A stretch of DNA of 6,767 bases from a bacterium (GCA_029945985.1 JAQSDP010000093.1:1-6767), one strand, 5' to 3'; shown: positions 1 to 6,217, counted from the first letter of the stretch. Program-made: numbers and translations. The notes: generated by a model from the letters alone, not told the origin.

Positions 1-736
1 TGCCAATGCATCTCTGCTTGAACAGATACGTGAAAGAAGAAGCGGCGAGCGTCAGCGGATCACACTGCTGCAAAGAATTGTCACCACGCAGGAGGACGAG
101 CGGCGTAGGATCGCCCGCGACCTTCATGACCAACTGGGACAGCGGCTGACCGCCCTCCGTCTAAAACTGACGTCTCTGTCGGATCTCTGTGAGGGCGATG
201 TGGAATTGAGTTCTCGCGTTCAGCGGATTCAACAGATCGCCGAACTCTTGGATTCGGAGGTGAGCTTTTTGGCCTGGCAGCTCCGTCCGACCGCTCTCGA
301 CGAGCTCGGTCTGGTAGTCGCACTTGAGACCTTCGTTACGGAATGGTCGCGCCACTATAATAAATCCGCTGAGTTTCACAGCTCGGGCGTTTCCGATCTT
401 CGTCTCGAGAACGAGGTCGAGACTCAGGTTTATCGGATCACACAGGAAGCTCTAAATAATGTCGTGAAGCACGCGAACGCTCATCGAGTTTCGGTCATCC
501 TTGAAAGGAGAGACCGGGCGGTGCTTCTCATTATTGAGGACGATGGGAGCGGATTCGACGAGGGGACTGTTTCAAAGCGGTCTGACGGTCCCCCTGGGCT
601 TGGCCTTGCCGGGATGAAAGAGCGGGCAGACTTGATCGGCGGCGAGCTCGAGATCGAATCTGAACGAGGCCGGGGAACAACGATTTACGTCCGTGTTCCG
701 CTAGTAGACATCACAAAGGATTTACCTACGCCATGA
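1..736 (+). CDS. NarL-type sensor histidine kinase, C-terminal part (5' end outside window)
   Basis: The reading frame is open from base 2, without a stop, to the TGA at 734-736, giving 244 visible residues. The true start lies upstream, so the internal ATG at 200 is not the start. Visible residues 30-44 carry the HisKA_3 dimerisation/phosphoacceptor motif (QEDERRRIARDLHDQLGQ), with the predicted phosphorylated His at codon 125-127. A HATPase_c domain follows: an N-box (ITQEALNNVVKHA, near 437-475), a G1 box (DDGSGFD, near 539-562) and a G2 box (GLGLAGMKERADLIGG, near 596-645). This is the kinase core of the NarX/DegS class, which autophosphorylates and passes phosphate to a LuxR-type regulator. 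That partner overlaps its stop codon. No sensor domain or membrane segment lies in the visible part, so the signal is unknown. The short polar stretch before HisKA_3 looks like a coiled-coil linker. Confidence 0.95.
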   Translation, partial: ANASLLEQIRERRSGERQRITLLQRIVTTQEDERRRIARDLHDQLGQRLTALRLKLTSLSDLCEGDVELSSRVQRIQQIAELLDSEVSFLAWQLRPTALDELGLVVALETFVTEWSRHYNKSAEFHSSGVSDLRLENEVETQVYRITQEALNNVVKHANAHRVSVILERRDRAVLLIIEDDGSGFDEGTVSKRSDGPPGLGLAGMKERADLIGGELEIESERGRGTTIYVRVPLVDITKDLPTP

Positions 737-1389
737 GCAAAAAAATCAGAATACTTATTGCAGAGGATCACCAAACGGTTCGGGAGGGAATCAAGCTGTT
801 GGTCAGCTCACAGCCCGATATGGAAGTAATCGGCGAAGCCGGCGATGGCGAGGAGGCGATCGAACTTACGAAAACACTTCTGCCTGAACTTCTTCTGATG
901 GATGTATCAATGCCTCGAATGAACGGTTTGAAGGCGACAAAAAAGCTTCGATCGATAACCCCCGATCTTCGGATCCTCACGCTCACTCGCCACACGGACG
1001 ATGGCTACCTGCGGCAGCTTATTGCTGCGGGATCGGATGGATACGTTTTGAAGCAGAGCGCACCCGACCAGCTTATAACGGCTATTCGCACAGTCGCGCG
1101 TGGCGAAGCGTTTCTCGATCCAAGTTTGACCCAGCGTGTTCTCGGCGGATACGCAGGCGCCTCGTCATCACTGCGGGGAGAGAAAAAAGGTGATCTGTCC
1201 AGCCGTGAAGAAGAGGTTCTCAAGATGATCGCGCAAGGCTACAGCAACAAAGAGGTCGCCGCCCGCTTGGACCTGAGCGTAAAAACGGTCGAAGCCCATA
1301 AAGCTAATGGAATGCAGAAGCTTGGGTTCACGAGCCGGATCGAACTGGTGCGGTTCGCGGTGTTGCAAAATTGGCTATCAGAAGAGTGA
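733..1389 (+). CDS. NarL/FixJ-family response regulator (REC + LuxR-type HTH)
   Basis: This 218-residue protein has the normal length for the family. The REC domain covers residues about 4-120, with the acidic pocket at E11/D12, predicted phosphoacceptor D57 (LLMDVSMPRMNG), switch Thr T85 and invariant Lys K107. A linker rich in Ser, Gly and Lys (about 138-153) leads to a LuxR-type HTH at about 155-200 (LSSREEEVLKMIAQGYSNKE, then VKTVEAHKANGMQKLG). The ATG at 733 overlaps the kinase stop as ATGA, so the two are translationally coupled and are very probably a cognate pair. Phosphorylation should promote dimerisation and binding to a short inverted repeat. Three such repeats lie in the intergenic region just downstream. 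In the recognition helix the position after the conserved Asn is Gly193, where I would expect a larger hydrophobic residue; I cannot say whether this matters. Target genes are not known from sequence alone. Confidence 0.96.
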   Translation: MSKKIRILIAEDHQTVREGIKLLVSSQPDMEVIGEAGDGEEAIELTKTLLPELLLMDVSMPRMNGLKATKKLRSITPDLRILTLTRHTDDGYLRQLIAAGSDGYVLKQSAPDQLITAIRTVARGEAFLDPSLTQRVLGGYAGASSSLRGEKKGDLSSREEEVLKMIAQGYSNKEVAARLDLSVKTVEAHKANGMQKLGFTSRIELVRFAVLQNWLSEE

Positions 1390-1391
1390 GT

Positions 1392-1407
1392 TAAGGGAAT
1401 CCCCTTA
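1392..1407. promoter_or_regulatory. Palindrome 1, candidate response-regulator operator
   Basis: TAAGGG-AATC-CCCTTA is a perfect 6-bp inverted repeat with a 4-bp spacer, centred on AT at 1399/1400. It starts three bases after the response-regulator stop codon. Read as 7-2-7 it has the half-site geometry known for NarL-class regulators, although the bases differ from the NarL consensus. Two related palindromes follow at 1584-1599 and 1685-1700. It has no U-tract, so it is not an intrinsic terminator. Assignment to the adjacent regulator is inference. Confidence 0.45.
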
Positions 1408-1427
1408 GCCGCTATCAAACTTCCTAA

Positions 1428-1456
1428 TTGCGGCTCTTTCCCGAGGCTTTTATCAT
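1428..1456 (+). promoter_or_regulatory. Candidate sigma70-type promoter
   Basis: TTGCGG (1428-1433) and TATCAT (1451-1456) are separated by exactly 17 bp. The -10 element matches the consensus at 5 of 6 positions; the -35 element matches only the TTG. Transcription would begin near 1463. Palindrome 1 would then be centred about 63 bp upstream, which is typical for a class I activator site and would suit a promoter with a poor -35. Short promoter-like matches arise by chance, so confidence is limited. Confidence 0.3.
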
Positions 1457-1514
1457 GAATAACAGTTGCTAAGACGCATCGCCAATCCTCGCGGATAAAT
1501 AGAAGACTGGCATG

Positions 1515-1529
1515 GAACCTATGAGGTTC
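1515..1529 (+). repeat. Short perfect inverted repeat (stem-loop)
   Basis: GAACCT-ATG-AGGTTC is a perfect 6-bp stem with a 3-nt loop. It sits 9 bases before the terminator hairpin at 1539. As RNA it would be a tight stem-loop and is probably part of the same transcript's 3' end. Confidence 0.5.
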
Positions 1530-1537
1530 ATTACACC

Positions 1538-1567
1538 GGCAGGGTCAAAATTTGGCCCTGCTTTTTT
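1538..1567 (+). terminator. Rho-independent terminator
   Basis: GCAGGGTCA (1539-1547) pairs with TGGCCCTGC (1553-1561) over nine pairs, one of them G-U, around the loop AAATT. Six T (1562-1567) follow directly. This is a textbook intrinsic terminator on the + strand. It ends either the kinase/regulator transcript or a short RNA begun downstream of it, and it separates the two-component operon from the glycan genes. Confidence 0.9.
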
Positions 1568-1583
1568 GTGTCTGGAGTGGGTG

Positions 1584-1599
1584 TTAGGGCATTCCCTTA
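1584..1599. promoter_or_regulatory. Palindrome 2, candidate response-regulator operator
   Basis: TTAGGG-CATT-CCCTTA is an inverted repeat matching at five of six arm positions, with the same 4-bp spacer and AT centre (1591/1592) as palindrome 1. It lies just after the terminator, in the region upstream of the Crp-like gene. The shared TTAG ending and CCCTTA arm argue that it is the same kind of site. Confidence 0.42.
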
Positions 1600-1655
1600 G
1601 AGTTAAGTTCAAATCTCCCGATTTCCGAAAAACCGGGGAAAGCCGAGAATCATAT

Positions 1656-1717
1656 TAAGCCAAACGAGGACAGTTTTCTTTAGGGTAGCGGATTCGCTTA
1701 ACTGCTCTTTTGGCTTA
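1656..1717 (+). repeat. 9-bp inverted repeat enclosing palindrome 3
   Basis: TAAGCCAAA (1656-1664) and TTTGGCTTA (1709-1717) are perfect inverted copies 44 bases apart. Palindrome 3 lies inside the loop. As RNA this would be a stem closing over an inner hairpin; as DNA it could be a looped or composite regulatory site. A 9-bp perfect match at this distance is unlikely, though not impossible, by chance. Confidence 0.5.
1685..1700. promoter_or_regulatory. Palindrome 3, variant of the same motif
   Basis: The stretch GTAGCGGATTCGCTTA contains AGCG-GATT-CGCT, a perfect 4-bp dyad with the same 4-bp spacer and AT centre (1692/1693) as palindromes 1 and 2. It matches palindrome 2 at 12 of 16 positions. 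Two of the differences are a paired change, G to C in the left arm and C to G in the right, which keeps the symmetry. It is weaker than the others and may be a chance resemblance. Confidence 0.3.
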
Positions 1718-1729
1718 GAACAAGGGGTT

Positions 1730-1752
1730 GGGGGATGACAGGTTCGTCCCCC
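1730..1752 (+). repeat. Very stable GC-rich hairpin upstream of the Crp-like gene
   Basis: GGGGGATGA (1730-1738) pairs with TCGTCCCCC (1744-1752) over nine pairs, one of them G-U, with a 5-nt loop CAGGT. The sequence after it, CTATTTTA, is only loosely T-rich, so it is at best a weak terminator. It more probably belongs to the structured leader of the next gene. The ATG at 1735 lies inside this stem, which argues against its use as a start. Confidence 0.6.
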
Positions 1753-1781
1753 CTATTTTACCCAAGTCGACCATATTTTTA

Positions 1782-1818
1782 TTGCCGCTTGATACCAGTC
1801 GGCAAATTTTCAAACTGG
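1782..1818 (+). repeat. Two overlapping, mutually exclusive inverted repeats
   Basis: TTGCCG (1782-1787) pairs with CGGCAA (1800-1805). CCAGT (1795-1799), in the loop of that hairpin, pairs with ACTGG (1814-1818). The two would interlock as a pseudoknot or compete as alternatives. The second ends 16 bases before the proposed ribosome binding site of the Crp-like gene. The arms are short (6 and 5 bp), so this may be chance. Confidence 0.3.
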
Positions 1819-1833
1819 AATTGTCAGCAGATG

Positions 1834-1838
1834 AGGGG
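1834..1838 (+). promoter_or_regulatory. Ribosome binding site deciding the Crp-like start
   Basis: AGGGG (1834-1838), within GAGGGGTGGA, stands four bases before the ATG at 1843. It is the only purine-rich Shine-Dalgarno-like sequence at a useful distance from any of the in-frame ATGs (1735, 1831, 1843, 1948). The spacing is on the short side. Confidence 0.45.
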
Positions 1839-1842
1839 TGGA

Positions 1843-2661
1843 ATGTTAAGAACTGAAACTTTTGAACGGCCATTTTCCCGTACTTGGGAAACTGGATTTT
1901 TATCACGGAACGCGAAGGGCCGGGCGATCGACCGCCCTGAAGAATCGATGCCGCCGGCCCTGAGCAGAAACTCAGTGCTGAATGGTCTCCCTGCACCTAC
2001 GCTGAAGAAGCTTTGGCCGAATCTCAGGCGGATCCACGTGGAAAGGGAACAGTTCATATTCCAGCAGGACGATGATCTCGAATTCCTATATTTTCCGGAG
2101 ACGGCCGTGCTTTCCGAACTCCACATGCTTGATGACGGGCGGATGGTCGAAGTTGCGATCACTGGTTGTCACGGCGCGATTGGCCTTGGTTCCCTCTACG
2201 AGGCGAGCCAGACCTCCAATTGCGTCCAAGCCACCCAAGCGGGATCTCTCCTTAGGATCGAGAGCTGCTTGTTGCGTAAACATTGTCGCAACGATTCGCA
2301 GCTACCTCTCTTGCTTCATTCCTCGCTTGCTTCATATATCCGCCAGATCTCTTTGAGGTCCGTGTGCAATATGTATCACTCCGTGGAGGAGCGACTGTGC
2401 ACGTGGCTGCTTCTCATCAGAGATCTCGGCGGCCAGACGCGCTTGAAATTGACCCACGAACAGATCGCCCGCGCACTCGGAGTTTACCGGCCGAGCGTTA
2501 CTTCGATCGCTTTAGAACTGAGGAAGCGACAATTGATCGACTATTCTCGCGGCGGGATCTCGATCACTGATCGAGCTGGCCTGGAGGCTGCTGCATGTGA
2601 TTGTTACTACGAACTCACATCCGACGCGGCAAGTGCGGTTGAGCTTGCTCAGGCGGTTTGA
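1843..2661 (+). CDS. Crp/Fnr-family transcriptional regulator, non-canonical ligand pocket
   Basis: From ATG 1843 the protein is 272 residues. A cNMP-binding-like beta-roll covers about 44-140 (FLYFPETAVLSELHMLDDGR at 81-100). A dimer helix with the subfamily signature SVCNMYHSVEERLCTWLL follows near 173-190. The winged HTH covers about 203-245 (LTHEQIARALGVYRPSVTSI), and the tail DRAGLEAAACDCYY is also typical. It is therefore a DNA-binding regulator of the Crp/Fnr superfamily. Aligning IGLGSLYEASQTSN with the CRP phosphate-binding cassette puts Leu where CRP has E72 and Ser where it has R82, so ordinary cAMP binding looks unlikely. There is no N-terminal Cys cluster for an Fnr-type iron-sulfur centre. 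Family members are mostly about 235-240 residues, which would fit a start at 1948; 1843 is preferred only for its ribosome binding site. It lies 32 bp before the glycosyltransferase gene and is probably co-transcribed with it. Confidence 0.85.
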   Translation: MLRTETFERPFSRTWETGFLSRNAKGRAIDRPEESMPPALSRNSVLNGLPAPTLKKLWPNLRRIHVEREQFIFQQDDDLEFLYFPETAVLSELHMLDDGRMVEVAITGCHGAIGLGSLYEASQTSNCVQATQAGSLLRIESCLLRKHCRNDSQLPLLLHSSLASYIRQISLRSVCNMYHSVEERLCTWLLLIRDLGGQTRLKLTHEQIARALGVYRPSVTSIALELRKRQLIDYSRGGISITDRAGLEAAACDCYYELTSDAASAVELAQAV

Positions 2662-2693
2662 TCGCCGTCATTAGGAAAGCCGAACAATAAGAA

Positions 2694-3881
2694 ATGACAC
2701 TAAAAGATTTACATCACGATAATTCAGCAAAAGATCTTGTTTGTTTTTCGCACCTGCGATGGGACTTTGTTTACCAACGCCCGCAACATCTGATGGGTCG
2801 CTTCGGGAAACAACGCCGAGTCTTCTTCATCGAGGAGCCGATTTTTCATGACGGCGTACCGAGTTGGCTTTTTTCTTCGGTTGAGGAAGGGGTCGTTCGG
2901 TGCGTTCCCAAGTTGCCTGAGAAGGCCGATCGGCAGAAGGACAACGAACTGATACGTCAGCTAATGGAAGATTTTGCGGAACGCTGGGATTGTCATGAAT
3001 GCATCCAGTGGTTCTATACGCCGATGATGCTCGGATGGGCTGACGGGCTCAACGCAGCCGCAGTTGTTTACGACTGTATGGATGAGCTGAGTAAGTTTCG
3101 GTTCGCACCTCCTGAACTGGTCGAACTCGAGCGCCAGCTATTCAGGAAAGCGGACCTCGTCTTCACCGGCGGTCACAGTTTATACGAGGCAAAGAGGGAA
3201 CAGCATAGGTCTGTACATGAATTTCCTTCGAGCATAGAAGCATCCCATTTCAGACAGGCATTGTTTGACCACGATGAGACCGCCGAGCAGGCTGAACTCC
3301 CTCGTCCTCGGATCGGCTTTGCCGGGGTCATCGATGAAAGGATCGACTTGGACCTGATTGCCGGTGCAGCCGACCTGCGGCCCGACTGGAACTTCATAAT
3401 GATCGGCCCGGTAGTAAAGATCGAGCATGAATCTTTGCCCCAGCGTCCCAATATCCACTATCTCGGAATGAAGAACTATCGTGAGCTTCCTCGTTACTTC
3501 GCAGGCTGGGACGTCGGCATGATGCCTTTTGCTCTGAACGAATCGACACGGTTCATAAGCCCGACGAAAACTCCGGAATATCTCGCTGCCGGGTTGCCCG
3601 TAGTTTCGACCGCGATAACGGACGTGGTTCGCCCCTATGGAGAGATGGGCCTGGTCGAGATCGCATCCGACGCGGCGGAGTTTATCGCCGCTGCCGAGCG
3701 GGCGCTGGCGCAGGACAAGGTCGAGCGTCTACGTCTCGTCGACCTTTTTCTCGCCGAGAGATCTTGGGATCACACTGCACGGCAGATGAATCGTTTGATC
3801 AATCGCGCAGCCAACGGGGCCCTCAAATCGCCAGTGGTTCGCGATCGGGAAAGTGTCCGCGGTGTTAGCGTCGCCGCATAA
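2694..3881 (+). CDS. GT4-like (GT-B fold) glycosyltransferase
   Basis: The protein has 395 residues, normal for a GT-B enzyme. The N-terminal domain opens with FSHLRWDFVYQRPQHLMGRF (18-37), a signature seen in bacterial surface-polysaccharide transferases, then VVYDCMDELSKF (124-135). The C-terminal Rossmann-like donor domain starts near 204 (PRPRIGFAGVIDERIDLDL) and includes NIHYLGMKNYRELPRYF. It ends in the donor-binding loop SPTKTPEYLAAGLPVVST (289-306), where E295 is the likely conserved acidic residue. It has no signal peptide or membrane helix, so it probably works on the cytoplasmic face of the membrane. Its start, ATG 2694, has only a weak upstream purine stretch. It follows the Crp-like gene and precedes glf by 17 bp to the ATG, which suggests it works with UDP-galactofuranose or builds the same glycan. 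Donor and acceptor cannot be read from the sequence. The last 20 or so residues are low in conserved features. Confidence 0.87.
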   Translation: MTLKDLHHDNSAKDLVCFSHLRWDFVYQRPQHLMGRFGKQRRVFFIEEPIFHDGVPSWLFSSVEEGVVRCVPKLPEKADRQKDNELIRQLMEDFAERWDCHECIQWFYTPMMLGWADGLNAAAVVYDCMDELSKFRFAPPELVELERQLFRKADLVFTGGHSLYEAKREQHRSVHEFPSSIEASHFRQALFDHDETAEQAELPRPRIGFAGVIDERIDLDLIAGAADLRPDWNFIMIGPVVKIEHESLPQRPNIHYLGMKNYRELPRYFAGWDVGMMPFALNESTRFISPTKTPEYLAAGLPVVSTAITDVVRPYGEMGLVEIASDAAEFIAAAERALAQDKVERLRLVDLFLAERSWDHTARQMNRLINRAANGALKSPVVRDRESVRGVSVAA

Positions 3882-3886
3882 AAACA

Positions 3887-3892
3887 AGGGGA
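3887..3892 (+). promoter_or_regulatory. Ribosome binding site deciding the glf start
   Basis: AGGGGA stands six bases before ATG 3899 and three before the in-frame TTG at 3896. The spacing favours the ATG, so the protein begins MFDYLIVGAG. Confidence 0.75.
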
Positions 3893-3898
3893 ATTTTG

Positions 3899-5077
3899 AT
3901 GTTTGATTATCTAATTGTAGGAGCGGGCTTCGCGGGGGCGGTCATGGCTGAACGCCTGGCGAACGGCTCAGGTAAAAAGGTCCTTATTTGTGACCGGCGA
4001 CCTCACATTGCCGGAAATGCGTACGATCACTATAACGACGATGGAATACTGGTCCATAAATATGGGCCGCACATCTTTCACACGAATGCGAAAGATGTGT
4101 TTGACTATCTTTCACGATTCACCGAATGGCGCGAATACGAGCACAGGGTACTCGCTTCGGTAGATGGAATGCTCGTACCGATCCCGATCAATCTGGACAC
4201 GATCAACCGGCTGTATGGGCTGAATCTTGACTCGATGTCCATCCAGGAGTTCTTCGACAGTATCCGCGAACCCCGCGAGAACATCCGAACCTCCGAGGAT
4301 GTCGTCATCAGCTCGGTAGGCCGCGAACTGTACGAAAAGTTCTTCCGCGGCTACACCCGAAAACAATGGGGACTCGATCCGTCCAAACTCGACGCATCTG
4401 TCACCGCACGAGTACCGACAAGGACGAACCGCGACGATCGTTATTTTACCGATACTTATCAGGCCATGCCGAGGCACGGCTACACACGCATGTTCGAGAA
4501 AATGCTCGACAACCCGAACATTAAGGTACTTCTTAATTGCGATTATCGAGAGATCGAGAGTGAGATCCCCTATCGCGAAATGGTATACACCGGACCAGTT
4601 GATGCCTACTTTGATTATCGATACGGCGAGCTTCCGTATCGCTCGCTTGAATTCAGGCACGAGACTCTCGACGGCGAGGTTTTTCAGCCCGCTCCGGTGG
4701 TGAACTTCCCCAACGAGCAGCCGTATACGCGAGTCAATGAGTTCAAATATCTCACGGGGCAAACGCACGCAAAAACCAGTGTGGTGTATGAGTACCCTCA
4801 GGCTGAAGGTGATCCATATTACCCGATCCCGATGCCTGAGAATGCGGCGCTTTATGCAAAGTACAAGGCCCTCGCGGATGCGGCTGAGGGGGTCCATTTC
4901 ATTGGGCGGCTCGCGACATACAAGTATTACAATATGGATCAAGTCGTCGCCCAGGCTCTAACCACCTACGCGAAGATCGTGGGCGAAAACCGAAAGACTG
5001 CGGCGATACTTGCGGCCAAACCAGGATATTCCTATGCGAACGGCAACGGATCAGGTGCGACCCGCGGCCTTAACTGA
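3899..5077 (+). CDS. glf: UDP-galactopyranose mutase
   Basis: The enzyme converts UDP-galactopyranose to UDP-galactofuranose using reduced FAD in the cytoplasm, and supplies the donor for galactofuranose-containing glycans. The 392-residue product is within the bacterial range. The N-terminal FAD-binding Rossmann motif is at 7-15 (VGAGFAGAV), followed by HIAGNAYDHY (36-45) and KYGPHIFHTNA (54-64). Substrate-site matches to the Klebsiella/E. coli enzymes include KQWG (W157), VPTR (R175), RYF (Y182), YTRVNEFKY (R278) and the C-terminal FAD-contacting GRLATYKYYNMDQ (336-348). The last motif has Asn where E. coli-type enzymes have Asp (YLDMD); I believe this is a subfamily variant, not a defect. 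The Gly/Asn-rich tail (about 376-392) overlaps the 3' end of the convergent hydrolase gene by 27 bp. It is probably co-transcribed with the glycosyltransferase upstream, and galE nearby can provide its substrate. Confidence 0.96.
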   Translation: MFDYLIVGAGFAGAVMAERLANGSGKKVLICDRRPHIAGNAYDHYNDDGILVHKYGPHIFHTNAKDVFDYLSRFTEWREYEHRVLASVDGMLVPIPINLDTINRLYGLNLDSMSIQEFFDSIREPRENIRTSEDVVISSVGRELYEKFFRGYTRKQWGLDPSKLDASVTARVPTRTNRDDRYFTDTYQAMPRHGYTRMFEKMLDNPNIKVLLNCDYREIESEIPYREMVYTGPVDAYFDYRYGELPYRSLEFRHETLDGEVFQPAPVVNFPNEQPYTRVNEFKYLTGQTHAKTSVVYEYPQAEGDPYYPIPMPENAALYAKYKALADAAEGVHFIGRLATYKYYNMDQVVAQALTTYAKIVGENRKTAAILAAKPGYSYANGNGSGATRGLN

Positions 5078-6217
5078 TTCGGCCAGCCTTGGAGTTTTTC
5101 TTGAAGGTTCTTTGAGAATCCTATCGAACCGCTCTATTTGTAGAGCTATCTCTTCTGATAAAGGGGTGTGTATCTCTCGCTCACCCCGATCATCAGCATA
5201 ATCCCACAGGCCGTTATGACAGTGACGGTTATCGGCCCAGCCGGGATGGTTCGCGATGGGATACAAACAGATGCCCTGCATCGGAACACCGTTGTCGATC
5301 GCGATCGCTACCTGGTCGCACACATATCGAAACCATTCCGCTCGCTCGTCGTCCTCGATCCCGGTTTCCGCGATCAGTAACGGACGCTGATAGCGCTCGT
5401 AAAACTCGGTGAGGATCTCATTGAGCGGACGATAGAGTTTGTGGCCGCGCGGGATCTTCCGCCGGCTGGGGTAACGCCACTGATTGTGAAAGTAGTAGTT
5501 TAGGCCGATCACGTCATTCAGTGACTCGTCCGCCGGTGACCTTTCCAGTGCGTCCAGCGCTTCGAACTGCGATCGCCGATAGGATTCTGCCGAGCGCTTA
5601 GCTTGAGGGGAATGATCCTTTGGAACCACATGTATAGCTGGTTCGGTGAACATGATGGTCGTATCCGGATTGACCTCCCGGATCCGTCGGACCGCAGCGG
5701 TGGACGTTTGGATCAAGAGCCGCTTTAATTCATGGGAGCGCCGCACGACGGCAGGGTGAAAATGTCCGCGGTCTGCGGCGATCCACGAATAAAAGGAGAT
5801 CTCGTTTACGGGGCAAACATGCAGCTTCTCCGCGAGGTTTGCCATTAAGAATTGTGTTACCGCTTCTGAGAACGAACAGAAGCGTTCAGAGAATTGATCC
5901 GAGAAAATATCAAGGTCATCGGGATAGCCATAGTGAAAATAGTCCCAGATTATCTCGATTCCAGTATCTTTGGCCGCCGTAACCTGCCGTTCGAGACTGG
6001 AGAAATCGTATTTATTGGGCTCTTTTTCAATAAGATGCCACCGCACGCCGTCTCGGGCCGTGAGCATTCCGTGATCGACCATCCGCTGATAATCGCGGTC
6101 GGCAAATTCGTCGTGCCGAGTTGAGTTGATGAGATCGAGGCGTCTGCCCCGCTTATCCCGGTGAGTCGAGCACTCAAAACCGCCCATAATAAAGCTGTTA
6201 AATCGCTGATTCATCAT
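5051..6217 (-). CDS. Clan GH-A glycoside-hydrolase-like protein
   Basis: With ATG at 6215-6217 the protein is 388 residues. It reads as a (beta/alpha)8 hydrolase of clan GH-A, related to GH1/GH5-type families. GGFECSTHRD lies near the N terminus, VRWHLIEKEPNKYDFSSL (58-75) resembles the strand-2 Arg region, and HVCPVNEISFYSW (133-145) carries the Asn-Glu pair expected after strand 4, with E139 as likely acid/base. LLIAETGIEDDERAEW (280-295) has E284 as likely nucleophile after strand 7. IANHPGWADN near the end fits the strand-8 aromatic platform. Both catalytic Glu are present, so it is probably active; the substrate is unknown. No signal peptide or membrane helix is visible, so it should be cytoplasmic. 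It converges on glf with a 27-bp overlap and diverges from galE. Other starts are ATG 6247 and GTG 6286; the latter would run into galE. None has a clear ribosome binding site. Confidence 0.75.
   Translation of the reverse strand: MMNQRFNSFIMGGFECSTHRDKRGRRLDLINSTRHDEFADRDYQRMVDHGMLTARDGVRWHLIEKEPNKYDFSSLERQVTAAKDTGIEIIWDYFHYGYPDDLDIFSDQFSERFCSFSEAVTQFLMANLAEKLHVCPVNEISFYSWIAADRGHFHPAVVRRSHELKRLLIQTSTAAVRRIREVNPDTTIMFTEPAIHVVPKDHSPQAKRSAESYRRSQFEALDALERSPADESLNDVIGLNYYFHNQWRYPSRRKIPRGHKLYRPLNEILTEFYERYQRPLLIAETGIEDDERAEWFRYVCDQVAIAIDNGVPMQGICLYPIANHPGWADNRHCHNGLWDYADDRGEREIHTPLSEEIALQIERFDRILKEPSRKTPRLAESVKAAGRT

Larger units (their letters stand above)
1463..1567 (+). ncRNA. Candidate small RNA (or 3' UTR) ending at an intrinsic terminator
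   Basis: From the predicted start near 1463 to the terminator U-tract is about 105 nt, with no convincing reading frame. The 3' half holds a compact hairpin, GAACCT-ATG-AGGTTC (1515-1529), then the terminator hairpin (1538-1561) and six T. Two adjacent stem-loops ending in a U-tract are a common layout for bacterial small RNAs. The alternative is a long 3' UTR of the two-component operon, whose stop codon is about 150 bases before the terminator. I do not recognise a known RNA family here. Confidence 0.25.

Noticed and set aside
200..736. ATG 200 as start of the histidine kinase
   Set aside because: The same frame is open back to base 2 and holds the HisKA_3 phosphoacceptor motif upstream of this ATG.
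1610..1645. CCCG...CGGG imperfect dyad around 1617-1637
   Set aside because: The arms are only 4 bp with a bulge and no T-run follows, so it is too weak to call.
1512..1658. Small + strand frame of 48 codons starting MEPMRFITPAG
   Set aside because: It runs straight through the strong terminator and palindrome 2, has no ribosome binding site and no recognisable sequence. It is probably non-coding.
1735..1842. ATG 1735 as start of the Crp-like gene
   Set aside because: It lies inside a stable hairpin stem, has only a G-run directly against it, and would add 71 residues before the usual family N terminus.
3896..3898. TTG 3896 as start of glf
   Set aside because: ATG 3899 directly follows in frame, has better spacing from the ribosome binding site, and gives the usual N terminus.
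4112..4942. 276-codon open frame on the - strand, antisense to glf
   Set aside because: It lies wholly inside glf, which is unmistakable by its motifs. The predicted protein has no recognisable domain and is explained by codon bias.
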